Shown: positions 24,415 to 33,133 of the stretch, in pieces
Layout of the letters: every line of letters starts with the position of its first letter
Numbering within the stretch: the stretch's first letter is position 1
Source: Syntrophorhabdaceae bacterium
GTDB lineage: Bacteria; Desulfobacterota; Syntrophorhabdia; Syntrophorhabdales; Syntrophorhabdaceae
Direction: 5' to 3'
DNA length: 41,297 nucleotides
Assembly (NCBI GenBank): GCA_028713955.1
Contig: JAQTNJ010000004.1
Location: forward strand, 1 to 41,297
Program-made: the position numbers and the translations under genes
The notes under the pieces: model-generated
Told to the model about the DNA's origin: nothing
What the model saw: the letters and a program-made list of their open reading frames with translations, nothing else
Database searches by the model: none

Positions 24415-25410
24415 GTGAAGATAGACAGTTACGCACATATCCTGCCAGTCAAGTTCAAAGAAGCACTCTATAGTTCTCCCAACGTCAAGACCTGGGTCAA
24501 AAAACAGCTTGAGGCCAATGTGGGGACCTTTGACTATGAGGTCAGGTTCAGGTTGCTCGATAAATATGACTGCGTTCAGGTGCTGAGCCTCGTTACTCCG
24601 CCCATCGAGGATGTGGCCGGTCCTGCCGAGGCAGTGGACCTTGCACGCCGTGCCAACGACGAGATGGCTGAGCTGATATATAAATATCCGGATCGCTTTG
24701 TTGCTGCGGTGGCAACCCTGCCGCTCAATGACATGGAAGCGACGCTTAAAGAGATCGACCGGGCAATCAACAACCTCAAGTTCAGAGGGGTACAGATATT
24801 CTCGTCCATTAACGGGAAGCCCCTCGACTCACCCGAATTCTTCCCGATGTACGAGAAGATGGCAGCATACGATCTACCCCTTCTGATCCACCCCGTACGC
24901 GGTTCAACACAGGCAGACTATCCTGGCGAGAAAGACTCGAAGTATGGTATCTGGTCGATATTCGGCTGGCCTTTTGAAACAACGGCAGCAATGACGAGGC
25001 TTGCCTTTAGCGGGGTGCTTGACAAGTTTCCCGGGATCAAGTTCATGACCCACCATCTCGGAGGCATGGCCCCTTACTTTGAGGAACGTATCAGGGACGC
25101 ATATGATATGCTTGAGATGCGCTATCCGGGGAATATCAAGAAGGGACTCCTGAGGTCGCCGGTGGACTACCTGAAGATGTTCTATGCCGATACGGCGATC
25201 AACGGGAGCTTGGCAGGAACTGCGTGTGGTCTTGCCTTTTTCGGACCGGAGCACGTGCTCTTTGGTACTGACACGCCTTTTGACAGTCAACTCGGCTTCA
25301 GGCTCGTGCGGGAACAGATTGAGTGCATAGAGCGGCTCGATATCACCGAAGCGGAGAAGAAGCTGATCTTCGAGGGGAACGCACGAAGAATTTTTCGTTT
25401 GCCAATATGA
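24415..25410 (+). CDS. amidohydrolase-2 (ACMSD-like) family protein, possible decarboxylase (operon B)
   Basis: This 331-residue TIM-barrel protein belongs to the amidohydrolase-related family that includes ACMSD and gamma-resorcylate decarboxylase. It starts at a GTG with GGGGGTAGAGAA upstream. The metal-site elements are partly recognisable: first strand IDSYAHILP, where the usual HxH reads YxH; LLIHPVRG (His); KFMTHHLGG (His pair); and VLFGTDTPFD (Asp) near the C-terminus, followed by the typical ending IFEGNARRIF. No signal peptide is present. The family mostly decarboxylates or hydrates unsaturated and aromatic acids without oxygen, which would suit an anaerobic acid-degrading operon; the actual substrate is unknown. 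It lies 69 bases after the aldolase gene. Confidence 0.85.
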   Translation: MKIDSYAHILPVKFKEALYSSPNVKTWVKKQLEANVGTFDYEVRFRLLDKYDCVQVLSLVTPPIEDVAGPAEAVDLARRANDEMAELIYKYPDRFVAAVATLPLNDMEATLKEIDRAINNLKFRGVQIFSSINGKPLDSPEFFPMYEKMAAYDLPLLIHPVRGSTQADYPGEKDSKYGIWSIFGWPFETTAAMTRLAFSGVLDKFPGIKFMTHHLGGMAPYFEERIRDAYDMLEMRYPGNIKKGLLRSPVDYLKMFYADTAINGSLAGTACGLAFFGPEHVLFGTDTPFDSQLGFRLVREQIECIERLDITEAEKKLIFEGNARRIFRLPI

Positions 25411-25546
25411 AAGATGGCAGGTTATCCCCCCGCTCATTGTGGGGACAGGCGGCAGTAAGGGCGAAGGCCCGATGGATGCATTGGCAGTGCTTTAAAAAAA
25501 GGCGGAGTCTCGAGCGGGCAATAGCCAAATACTAAGGAGGTTTTTC

Positions 25547-26587
25547 ATGAAGAGAGAAAGGAACAAAGAGGTAACAGTTTTTGCTGCAGCATTAGCTGTA
25601 GCACTAGTATGTGTCATGATCTGTGGTGTTCAAACATCGGCGGTTGCATCTCCTGAGAAAAAGGTGACGTTAACTCTGATGTCTGCGAAGTTCGGATCAA
25701 GCGACTACATCCTCGGCAGCGCTGTAGAGAAGATTGTCAACAAGCTAAACCATCCCTGGCTTAAAATTATGACCGTTGAGGGCATTGGGGGTACCGATAA
25801 CATAGTGACTTACGACAAACTCTCCTTAGAGAAGAAACGAAGGACTATCATGAACGTAGGTGATGCGGGCTACTATGCTGCAGTTTTGGGGATGAAACCC
25901 TGGTTCACGAAGAAATACAAGAACTTGAGGGCAGTCTGCTCCTTTGGGACAGGAGAAATGTTTTTTGCCACAATGAACCCATCGATCAAGAGTATATACG
26001 ACCTTGAAGGGAAAACTCTGGGTGGACCGGACATGGGTTCCTCTGCGTCAGTGCGCCTCCGGGAGTTTCTTAAGGCAGCGGACATGACCGGAAAAATCAA
26101 CATCAAATGGCTCGGTTTCTCGAAGGCAGCGGAGGCCCTACAGGACAGGAGGGTCGATGCCATCATTGTTGTTTCCTTCTCGAAGAGAGTTGCCCCGGGA
26201 TTTACCTCCCTTTGGACCAAACAGGATAAAATCTATGTCTTTGGCATGCCCGCGGATCTCTTCCCCAAGGTCCATGCAGCAGGCTGGCCCTTTCGGGCGG
26301 TTACGATAAAACCTCTGACCTACACGCCGAACCAAACGACCGAGATTACTGTACACCAGATGCTTGCTCGCACCTATTTTACTGGCGTGGAGGCAGATGC
26401 AGATACTATATACGAATTTGTAAAACTTATGTATCAGAATGTTGACAAGTTTAAGCAGTACCTCCCGGCAGGAACAAGCCCGACCAGGGATGAGTTGTCC
26501 AATCTTCCGGTTGATTCGGAAGCGGAGGTCCATCCGGGAGCGCTCAGATTCTTCAAAGAGATGAAAGTGAAGATAGGTGCACCGTGA
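25547..26587 (+). CDS. TAXI family TRAP transporter solute receptor (operon B)
   Basis: This 346-residue receptor is paralogous to the one in operon A but clearly divergent. The signal peptide (residues about 1-34) has a basic KRERNKE start, a hydrophobic core VFAAALAVALVCVMICGV and a cleavage site near AVA. The mature domain begins LTLMSAKFGSSDYILGSAVEKI, and the second lobe includes SIYDLEGKTLGGPDMGSSAS, the TAXI hinge region. AAGGAGG precedes the ATG. The ligand is unknown. Its permease gene begins 37 bases after its stop. Confidence 0.88.
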   Translation: MKRERNKEVTVFAAALAVALVCVMICGVQTSAVASPEKKVTLTLMSAKFGSSDYILGSAVEKIVNKLNHPWLKIMTVEGIGGTDNIVTYDKLSLEKKRRTIMNVGDAGYYAAVLGMKPWFTKKYKNLRAVCSFGTGEMFFATMNPSIKSIYDLEGKTLGGPDMGSSASVRLREFLKAADMTGKINIKWLGFSKAAEALQDRRVDAIIVVSFSKRVAPGFTSLWTKQDKIYVFGMPADLFPKVHAAGWPFRAVTIKPLTYTPNQTTEITVHQMLARTYFTGVEADADTIYEFVKLMYQNVDKFKQYLPAGTSPTRDELSNLPVDSEAEVHPGALRFFKEMKVKIGAP

Positions 26588-26624
26588 CGGAAAACAACTC
26601 TTTGGTAGAGGAGGTGACGAAGAA

Positions 26625-28502
26625 ATGAAGACAGCAGAACTATATACGAAACGAGATATCATTATTATAGCCATAGCGGTAATGGCTGTTTTATACCACT
26701 TTGCCTATATTGCGTTCACCATGTTCGGACCCACGCAGCACCAGATCATCCATCTCGGGCTGGTCCTCATTCTCGTCTGCCTTGCCCTACCTAAAGGGAA
26801 AAAGAAGCCTAACATACTTCAACTCCCGACACTCATCGTCGCAGCAATCTGTATCATCTATGTCTGGATTAATTATGAGGATCTCGAAATCAGGGCAGGC
26901 CACCCTATACCCCTTGATGAGGTGGTGGGTTGGCTTCTCATTGCAGCCGTGCTCTCGACAACTTGGATGTCCTTCGGCTGGGTTCTGCCAATTCTCAGCC
27001 TAGTTGGCATTGTGTACATGTTTGTTGCCCCATACATGCCGGGATCGCTTCAGGGACCGGAACTAAGTTCCTCGAAGATTATTAGTTATTTAGTAATAGG
27101 TTTCCGGGGTATCTTCGATGTACTCCTTGATGTCTCCGCCAAGGAGATATTTCCCTTTATCATCTTCGGTTCCTTTCTCATCATAACAGGCGCCCATATC
27201 TTTTTTAACGAGGTGGGAAAGATTGTGGCGCGACGGTTTGTCGGGGGCTCCGCCCTGAATTGTGTAGTAAGCAGCGGTTTGCTTGGTATGATCACCGGAA
27301 CCCCGGCGGCCAATGTCGCTGTCACGGGCACGTTTACCATACCCTCCATGAAGGCCGATGGGAGGTCACCGGAAGAGGCTGCGGGGTTCGAGGCGTGCGC
27401 AGCCACAGGGGGTACCGTCATGCCACCTGTCATGGGTGCAACTGCCTTTATCATGGCAGGCGTCATGGGTATCGCGTACGCACACATCTGTTACATCGCT
27501 ATTATACCGGCCGTCCTTTATTACCTTCTACTCCTTTTCAGTGCTCAAGTGACCGGGAAGAAACTACGCCTGAAACCATCGTCCGAAGGGGTAAATTGGC
27601 ATAACCTTGCGATATACTCTCCAACCTTCCTCTTGCCCATCTGTTTGCTCACAATATTTCTAATATCGGGTATCAGCGCCATATATGCGGTGTTATGGAC
27701 CTCAATAGTTTTAATCTTAGTCAGCTTTATCCAAAAGAAGACAAGACCCACAGTGAAGAAATTCATCAGTGCCTGTAAGGATGGCGCCATGATGGCAGCT
27801 CGGATTGGCGTTGCCTGTGCCTGTATCGGAATGCTCGCCTCCGCCCTTCAGGTAACACAACTCGCCATGAGGCTGCCCGACATCATCGAAGCTCTTTCAT
27901 TCGGCAATCTCTTCATCTCGCTTGTCTGGGCTGCCATTGTGGGTATAATCTTGGGCTGTGGCATGCCGGGTATGGCTGTCTACATCATCCTCGTCATCGT
28001 AGCTGTTCCCATTCTTGAAAACTTAGGTGTCGAAAAAGAGGCTTCCCATATGTTCATGCTCTACTATGCGGTTTTCTCTGCCATCACTCCGCCGGTTGCA
28101 CTGGCAACTATCGTTGCGGCCAAGGTTGCAGAGGCAGATTTCTGGGGTGCTGGCTGGCAGGGGGTCAAGATTGGGATAGTGGGTCTTAGCATTCCCTTTA
28201 TCTTCGTCTATAGGCCGGAACTATTGCTTGTGCCGGGCACCACTTTAGGGAGCGTGACTTTGGCCTTTACGGTTGTCGTGATTACCTACATTCTTGCTGT
28301 TGCGTTATTAAACAACTTCTTACTACAGAGGCTTAGCCTAATAGAAATGGTCATCTCAGGGATCTCCGTTGCTACCTTACTTGTCTACCTCTTTTGGCAA
28401 AACCATTTGGCCCTTATTGTGGGACTATCAGGTGCCTGCATTATTTTCATCTGGCAAGGGGTAGTGGAAAAAAGGCGTCGGATCGAGGCTGTAAAGGCAT
28501 AG
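26625..28502 (+). CDS. TRAP transporter permease, fused 4TM/12TM type (operon B)
   Basis: This 625-residue permease pairs with the upstream TAXI receptor. The start at ATG 26625 is supported by GAGGAGGTGA just upstream; the longer frame from GTG 26577 overlaps the receptor gene and adds only polar residues. About 16 membrane helices are seen. Signature segments are MITGTPAANVAVTGTFTIPS and TGGTVMPPVMGATAFIMAGV in the first repeat of the DctM part, and GCGMPGMAVYIILVIVAVPI with AVFSAITPPVAL in the second. It carries the import of an organic anion with Na+. Confidence 0.9.
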   Translation: MKTAELYTKRDIIIIAIAVMAVLYHFAYIAFTMFGPTQHQIIHLGLVLILVCLALPKGKKKPNILQLPTLIVAAICIIYVWINYEDLEIRAGHPIPLDEVVGWLLIAAVLSTTWMSFGWVLPILSLVGIVYMFVAPYMPGSLQGPELSSSKIISYLVIGFRGIFDVLLDVSAKEIFPFIIFGSFLIITGAHIFFNEVGKIVARRFVGGSALNCVVSSGLLGMITGTPAANVAVTGTFTIPSMKADGRSPEEAAGFEACAATGGTVMPPVMGATAFIMAGVMGIAYAHICYIAIIPAVLYYLLLLFSAQVTGKKLRLKPSSEGVNWHNLAIYSPTFLLPICLLTIFLISGISAIYAVLWTSIVLILVSFIQKKTRPTVKKFISACKDGAMMAARIGVACACIGMLASALQVTQLAMRLPDIIEALSFGNLFISLVWAAIVGIILGCGMPGMAVYIILVIVAVPILENLGVEKEASHMFMLYYAVFSAITPPVALATIVAAKVAEADFWGAGWQGVKIGIVGLSIPFIFVYRPELLLVPGTTLGSVTLAFTVVVITYILAVALLNNFLLQRLSLIEMVISGISVATLLVYLFWQNHLALIVGLSGACIIFIWQGVVEKRRRIEAVKA

Positions 28503-28583
28503 GGAAAGGGCGCCATAATAGAACCATGGAAGAGACTTTAATAGGTTACAACCAATGGATTTTTATATATAGCAAAGAGACAA

Positions 28584-28661
28584 ATGTCGGGAGATGAAGA
28601 AATGAAATATCTCGATATAAGCTGCGGCCATGAGCATGACCATTTCAACGGATTTCACTAA
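28584..28661 (+). CDS. possible 25-residue His-rich peptide
   Basis: A short frame sits between the permease and the second UbiD gene. Its C-terminus (SCGHEHDHFNGFH) has one Cys and five His within 13 residues, which would bind metal if the peptide were made. The ribosome site is weak. It may be a chance frame; the alternative is a remnant of a longer gene. Confidence 0.2.
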   Translation: MSGDEEMKYLDISCGHEHDHFNGFH

Positions 28662-28680
28662 AAAACCAAGGAGGTAAAAA

Positions 28681-30126
28681 ATGTTTGAGGATTTGCGTGA
28701 GTGGATGAAAGAAGTTAACAAGATAAACGAGCTTGTCGTTATCAATGGTGCTGATACGGACGATTTTGGACCTGTGAGCCAGATAACATCTCGCAATGAG
28801 GCACAGGCCGTTATTTTTGATAACGTCAAGGGTTACAAGCCCGGCTTCAGGATGGCGGCAAACATGATGCAAAATATCAGGACATTCAATCTAGCCCTCG
28901 GATTACCTTTAGATTATTCGATCAAACAAACTATTGAAGTGCTGACAAAAAAAGTTGCAGAGTGGAATGAGAAATCAGTTCAGTTCGATCCGGTCGAAGT
29001 GAAGGATGCACCCATCCTAGAAAATGTGAAAACCGGCGATGAAATTGACCTGAGTATCTTCCCGGTTCCGAAATGGCATGATTTTGATGGAGGCCCTTAC
29101 ATAGGTACAGCGGACAATATTATTACCAGAGACCGCGAAACGGGCCTTGTGAACCTGGGCACGTATCGGTCACAGCTTCTTAACAAGAATACGGTGAGTA
29201 TATTTATCTCGCCGGGCCATCACGGCAGACTCCATTATGAAAAATACTTCGAGAAGGGAGAACCCTGTCCTATCGTTATGGTATATGGCTCAGACCCCAC
29301 AACCTTTGTCATTTCTTCACAGGAGATCCCGGAAAAAATCTCTGAGCTTAATTACATTGGTGCCATAAGAAACAAGCCGGTGCCGGTAGTGAAAGGCAAG
29401 GTAACGGGACTTCCTATTCCTGCTGGCGCCGAAGTCGCTGTCGAGGGTTTTCTTTATCCGGGGCAGACGATGCCCGAAGGACCTTTCGGCGAGTGGCCTG
29501 GTTATTATGCGGGTGGTGTGGTAGACCGGCCGTTTCTTAAGCCGGAGGTGCTCTATTACAGAAACAATCCAATCCTCACCGGTTGCCCGCCTGCAAAGGC
29601 AATATGGGCTGACCAGGCATTTCTTAGGTCTGTGTTGCGCTCCGCACTTCTATACAGCGAGATGTTAAGTGCCAATGTACCCGGTGTTAAAGGGGTGTGG
29701 GTTCCTCAGGTTGGCGGTTCCAGGCATCTGATAATTGTAGCCATAGAGCAGCGATATGCTGGTCATGCTACCCAGGCAGGCCTTGTTGCTACCGGTACAA
29801 GGGCTGGAGCTATGCAGGGAAGATACACGATTATCGTTGATGATGATATAGACATCTATGACATGGAAGATGTGATGTGGGCAATCTGTACAAGGTCAAG
29901 GCCTCATGAAACGGATCTCATAAAAGTTACGTGGAGCACAGAAACAGACCCAACGATTAGGAAACCGTCCGAGAACCTGACGACATCAAGAGCTATTATA
30001 TATGCGGTGAGACCATGGGAATGGAGAGATGAATTTCCAAAAGTGGATATGGCAACTGCCGAGACAAGAACAGAGGTCTTGAACAAGTACAAAGATCTCT
30101 TCGGCGGAAGGTGGAAACAGATTTGA
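28681..30126 (+). CDS. UbiD family (de)carboxylase (operon B)
   Basis: This 481-residue UbiD-family protein uses prenylated FMN. Family landmarks are ISIFPVPKWHDFDGGPYIGT-like segment DLSIFPVPKWHDFDGGPYIG (about 122-141), TGLVNLGTYRSQ (about 155, supplying the conserved Arg), and PAGAEVAVEGFLYPG. The full catalytic motif EGPFGEW is present, with Glu266 and Glu271, unlike the UbiD in operon A. The ending GVVATGTRAGAMQGRYTIIV-type segment (TGTRAGAMQGRYTIIVDDDI) is also typical. AAGGAGG stands 7 bases before the ATG. It is probably a genuine decarboxylase or carboxylase for an aromatic acid, with cofactor from the UbiX at 14243. Confidence 0.9.
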   Translation: MFEDLREWMKEVNKINELVVINGADTDDFGPVSQITSRNEAQAVIFDNVKGYKPGFRMAANMMQNIRTFNLALGLPLDYSIKQTIEVLTKKVAEWNEKSVQFDPVEVKDAPILENVKTGDEIDLSIFPVPKWHDFDGGPYIGTADNIITRDRETGLVNLGTYRSQLLNKNTVSIFISPGHHGRLHYEKYFEKGEPCPIVMVYGSDPTTFVISSQEIPEKISELNYIGAIRNKPVPVVKGKVTGLPIPAGAEVAVEGFLYPGQTMPEGPFGEWPGYYAGGVVDRPFLKPEVLYYRNNPILTGCPPAKAIWADQAFLRSVLRSALLYSEMLSANVPGVKGVWVPQVGGSRHLIIVAIEQRYAGHATQAGLVATGTRAGAMQGRYTIIVDDDIDIYDMEDVMWAICTRSRPHETDLIKVTWSTETDPTIRKPSENLTTSRAIIYAVRPWEWRDEFPKVDMATAETRTEVLNKYKDLFGGRWKQI

Positions 30127-30231
30127 CAAAGAAGGGCAGAGTAAGAAGAGGCTAGGCTTACCGACTAGCTGTGCCAGCAGCACTTCAGGAACATGAGAAA
30201 TATGCTGTGAAGATAAGATAGATTTATAATT

Positions 30232-30258
30232 GGTTTAAATTCCGGGAGTTTTTAAACC
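30232..30258. promoter_or_regulatory. 8-bp dyad in the porin leader
   Basis: GGTTTAAA (30232-30239) and TTTAAACC (30251-30258) are exactly complementary with an 11-base spacer. The dyad lies 100 bases before the porin start, followed by a doubled ribosome-site-like sequence AGGAGGTGAAAGGAGGTGA at 30289-30307 that has no fitting start codon. It could be an operator or a leader stem that allows separate control of the porin. Confidence 0.35.
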
Positions 30259-30358
30259 TAATGCGGTGGATTATTGAACCAAAACAGGAGGTGAAAGGAG
30301 GTGAAATAATCGTTTATAAGTATGTATTCTTTAACTACATATTAAAAAGGAGGTAGGA

Positions 30359-31645
30359 ATGAGAAAATTATTAATTGTTATGCTTATATTGTTCCTTGCA
30401 CCGCCTGTTTTTAGCTATGCAGGTACTGTGGCAAGTAGATGGGATATAAGCATTGGTGGTTTCGTAAAGTTTGATGGCGGCTGGGCAAGCCAAGGGGTCA
30501 ACGGTGATTACCTTTATGCATCACCGGAAAGCATCACCGGCAACAAGAACGTAGTTGATGAGTATGGCAACTCCTTTATGGCATCCGGTGAAACAAGGCT
30601 TAATTTCGCCATTAAAGGCCCTAACGCATGGGGAGCAAAGACATCGGCCTTCATTGAGGGCGATTTCAGACAGTCTGGTGCATATGAAGGCTTCAGGTTG
30701 AGGCATGCCTGGTTGAAATTTGATTGGGCAAAGACATCCCTTCTCATCGGTCAGGCTTCAACGAAATGGAAAGGGATGACCACGTATAACGTGCTTGGAA
30801 TATCTGAGCTCGCAATGGCAAAAACCAACAGGGTTCCACAGATTATGTTTACAACGAAGTTTACAAAAAACTGGTCGTTATCCTACGGTATAGTTTCTCA
30901 GTATAAATCGAACTTAGCAGGCGGCTCCAGGGCGCCCACCGGTATCCCTGCGGCTTCAAATACACAGAGATTAAACGATCTGCCGTTTGTTGAAAGTGAA
31001 TTAGTCTATAAAACCGATACCTACGGCAAGATCGGTCCTAGGCCATTGACATTGGCTTTTGGCGGATTCATAGGTAGAGACAAGATTGCAAGGCGTTCAG
31101 GTGTAGCAGGCACACAATGGTATGATGATGATGCAAACACATGGGGGCTTGCATTTAAAGGCTTTATACCGGTTATTCCCGAGAAAAAAGGCAACAAGGC
31201 TGGTTCACTCGCCTTTACCGGCACAATAGTAATCGGACAAGGGTCAAGTACAGAAAGGTATCCTTCAGATGTCTGGGATGCATACGTAAGACGAGCTTCA
31301 ATCACTGCAACAGACTTTGATGCAGCGAATGCGACAAATTCAGCAGGATGGGCAGAGTTGACCTACTACTTTACAGACAGTATTTATGCGAGTGCTGTAT
31401 ACGGTACTAGCCAGTGGAACTTAAGCAGTACAATCAGGAACGACGCAACGTATATGAACTCAAATTATCCAAGATCGGTTCAGCACTACGTTGTAAACCT
31501 GATGTATGATGTCAATCAGGCAATCAGGTTTGGTGTAGAATATACGCATATTAACACAGCTTATGCTAGGGCTCAGGCTGCAGGCAGCGGCGGAGCGAGT
31601 GGCTCTCTTGATGTCGGCCGTGTAGCAGCGTGGTATTTCTTCTGA
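30359..31645 (+). CDS. outer-membrane porin-like beta-barrel protein (operon B)
   Basis: The 428-residue protein has a clear signal peptide (residues 1-22, MRKLLIVMLILFLAPPVFSYAG) and alternating polar/aromatic strands throughout, for example KTSAFIEGDFRQSG, FRLRHAWLKFDW and SLSYGIVSQY. It ends with a terminal Phe (VAAWYFF), the usual C-terminal signal for outer-membrane assembly. No Cys is seen. The general plan resembles trimeric porins or DcaP-like outer-membrane proteins of acid degraders. AAAGGAGGTAGG precedes the ATG. As the last gene of operon B, before a strong terminator, it would let the organic acid cross the outer membrane to reach the TAXI receptor (inference). Confidence 0.78.
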   Translation: MRKLLIVMLILFLAPPVFSYAGTVASRWDISIGGFVKFDGGWASQGVNGDYLYASPESITGNKNVVDEYGNSFMASGETRLNFAIKGPNAWGAKTSAFIEGDFRQSGAYEGFRLRHAWLKFDWAKTSLLIGQASTKWKGMTTYNVLGISELAMAKTNRVPQIMFTTKFTKNWSLSYGIVSQYKSNLAGGSRAPTGIPAASNTQRLNDLPFVESELVYKTDTYGKIGPRPLTLAFGGFIGRDKIARRSGVAGTQWYDDDANTWGLAFKGFIPVIPEKKGNKAGSLAFTGTIVIGQGSSTERYPSDVWDAYVRRASITATDFDAANATNSAGWAELTYYFTDSIYASAVYGTSQWNLSSTIRNDATYMNSNYPRSVQHYVVNLMYDVNQAIRFGVEYTHINTAYARAQAAGSGGASGSLDVGRVAAWYFF

Positions 31646-31659
31646 ATGACTGAAAGTCG

Positions 31660-31702
31660 AGAGGTTCCATCACATCGTGATGGAACCTCTACATATGTTT
31701 TT
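31660..31702 (+). terminator. rho-independent terminator of operon B
   Basis: A perfect 14-base-pair stem (AGAGGTTCCATCAC at 31660-31673 with GTGATGGAACCTCT at 31677-31690) has a 3-base loop and is followed by ACATATGTTTTT. It lies 15 bases after the porin stop codon. Confidence 0.88.
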
Positions 31703-31800
31703 AAAAAGAGCCTTTTTCCGTTGTATCTAATCAATGATGCTAAAACGGTAACGTCAAGTATTTTGTGTCAGCATCCAAAAATATAATATACCACCTCAGT

Positions 31801-33062
31801 AGTGTCCGGTAAAACTTTATAAAAGTATGGCCTGTTCTTTGTACTTGTCGGATATAAAGGCAACGAAACCCAAATCCTTCAAGGAGGAACAGACCATGAA
31901 CAGAGTATACAATATTTGCAGAGTTGTTAAAGCTTTGTCCGAGATATCAATTTGAAAGGACCACAGAGCGCTATAGAGGTAACCGTTACGTGAAGACCTT
32001 TACGGCATGGCAGCAGTATATCACTGTTCTTTATTCCCAGATTACACATAAGGACAGCCTGCGGGACATCGAGACGGGACTTGCCGGTAAGTCAGACCGC
32101 CTCTATCATCTGGGCTTAAGCGGGATACACAGAAGCACACTCTCCGATGCCAACGCGAAAAGGGATTACCGGATATTCGAGGACATGTTTTATCATCTTC
32201 TTATACGATCCCGGGACCTCACCCCGAAACACAGATTCCGGTTCAGGAATCCCCTCTATACGATCGACGCAACCGTCATCGATCTGTGTCTGTCGGTATT
32301 TCCCTGGGCAAGGTTCAGGAAAACCAAGGGTGCGGTAAAGATGCATTGCCTCTATGACCACTCGGGGCCCTTCCGTCCTTTCTGACCGTTACCGACGGTA
32401 AGCGGCATGAGGTGACAGCGGCACGGGAGACCCCGTTCCTTTTGTTGCCGGACAGCATCGTCTCCGTCGATAAGGCGTATATCGATTACACATGGCTGTA
32501 TTCGTTGAACATGAAGAGGATATGGTTTGTCACCAGGGCAAAGTCGAATATTGATTATGCTGTTGCCGGACAGCATCCGGTAAAAGACAAAAGGGTCATA
32601 AGCGATGAGCGAATATCCCTGGAAGGACCGCTTACCAGACACAAATATCCCCGGGATTTGAGGCTCATCAGATTCTATGATGAGGAGAGACAGAAGACCC
32701 TCACGTTTTTAACGAACAACTTCAGGCTTGCCGCAACAACAATAGCGCAGATATACAAATCCCGGTGGCAGATCGAACTGTTCTTCAAATGGATCAAGCA
32801 GAACCTGAAGATCAAATCATTCCTTGGCACAAGTAAGAATGCCGTTCTGACGCAAATATGGGTGGCCATGTGCTACTATCTGCTTCTCACCTACATCAAA
32901 TACCAGACGAAATATGGGTACTCTCTGCTGCAACTGAGCAGAATGATCCGTGAAATGCTTTTTGACCGGAAGAGTCTTATTGACATTTTGACTGTGCATC
33001 CTGAACATCTCCCAGCCGTGAGAAATGAGACGCTGCAGGGAGCTTTATTTTAACCGGACAGT
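31801..33062 (+). mobile_element. IS4-family insertion sequence with terminal inverted repeats
   Basis: The element of about 1.26 kb is bounded by AGTGTCCGGTAAAACTTTAT on the left and, read inward, ACTGTCCGGTTAAAATAAAG on the right; the first 14 bases agree with two differences. It carries one broken transposase gene. No target-site duplication was evident. It separates operon B from the downstream MFS gene. Confidence 0.82.
31897..33053 (+). pseudogene. IS4-family transposase with two frameshifts
   Basis: The gene starts at the ATG at 31897 (MNRVYNI) after AAGGAGG. A base is missing near 31914, after which the match continues in another frame as ELLKLCPRYQFERTTERYRG, the DUF4372-type N-terminus, and TIDATVIDLCLSVFPWARF (first catalytic Asp). 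A second missing base near 32376-32384 stops this frame after HSGPFRPF. The third frame resumes with LTVTDGKRHEVTAAR, SIVSVDKAYIDY (second Asp), and SRWQIELFFKWIKQNLKIKS (Glu). The catalytic residues survive, but the chain is broken, so the copy is probably inactive unless supplied in trans. Confidence 0.82.
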
Positions 33063-33133
33063 AATGTAAAAATAATGAAAAAATATTCGGAGTTATGTGG
33101 TAATCGCAAGAGATGTTGGGTTAGATTGAAGGA

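Noticed and set aside
25407-25535. 42-codon frame starting in an ATGA overlap with the amidohydrolase stop
   Set aside because: No ribosome site, basic low-information product, and no family; the overlap alone is not enough.
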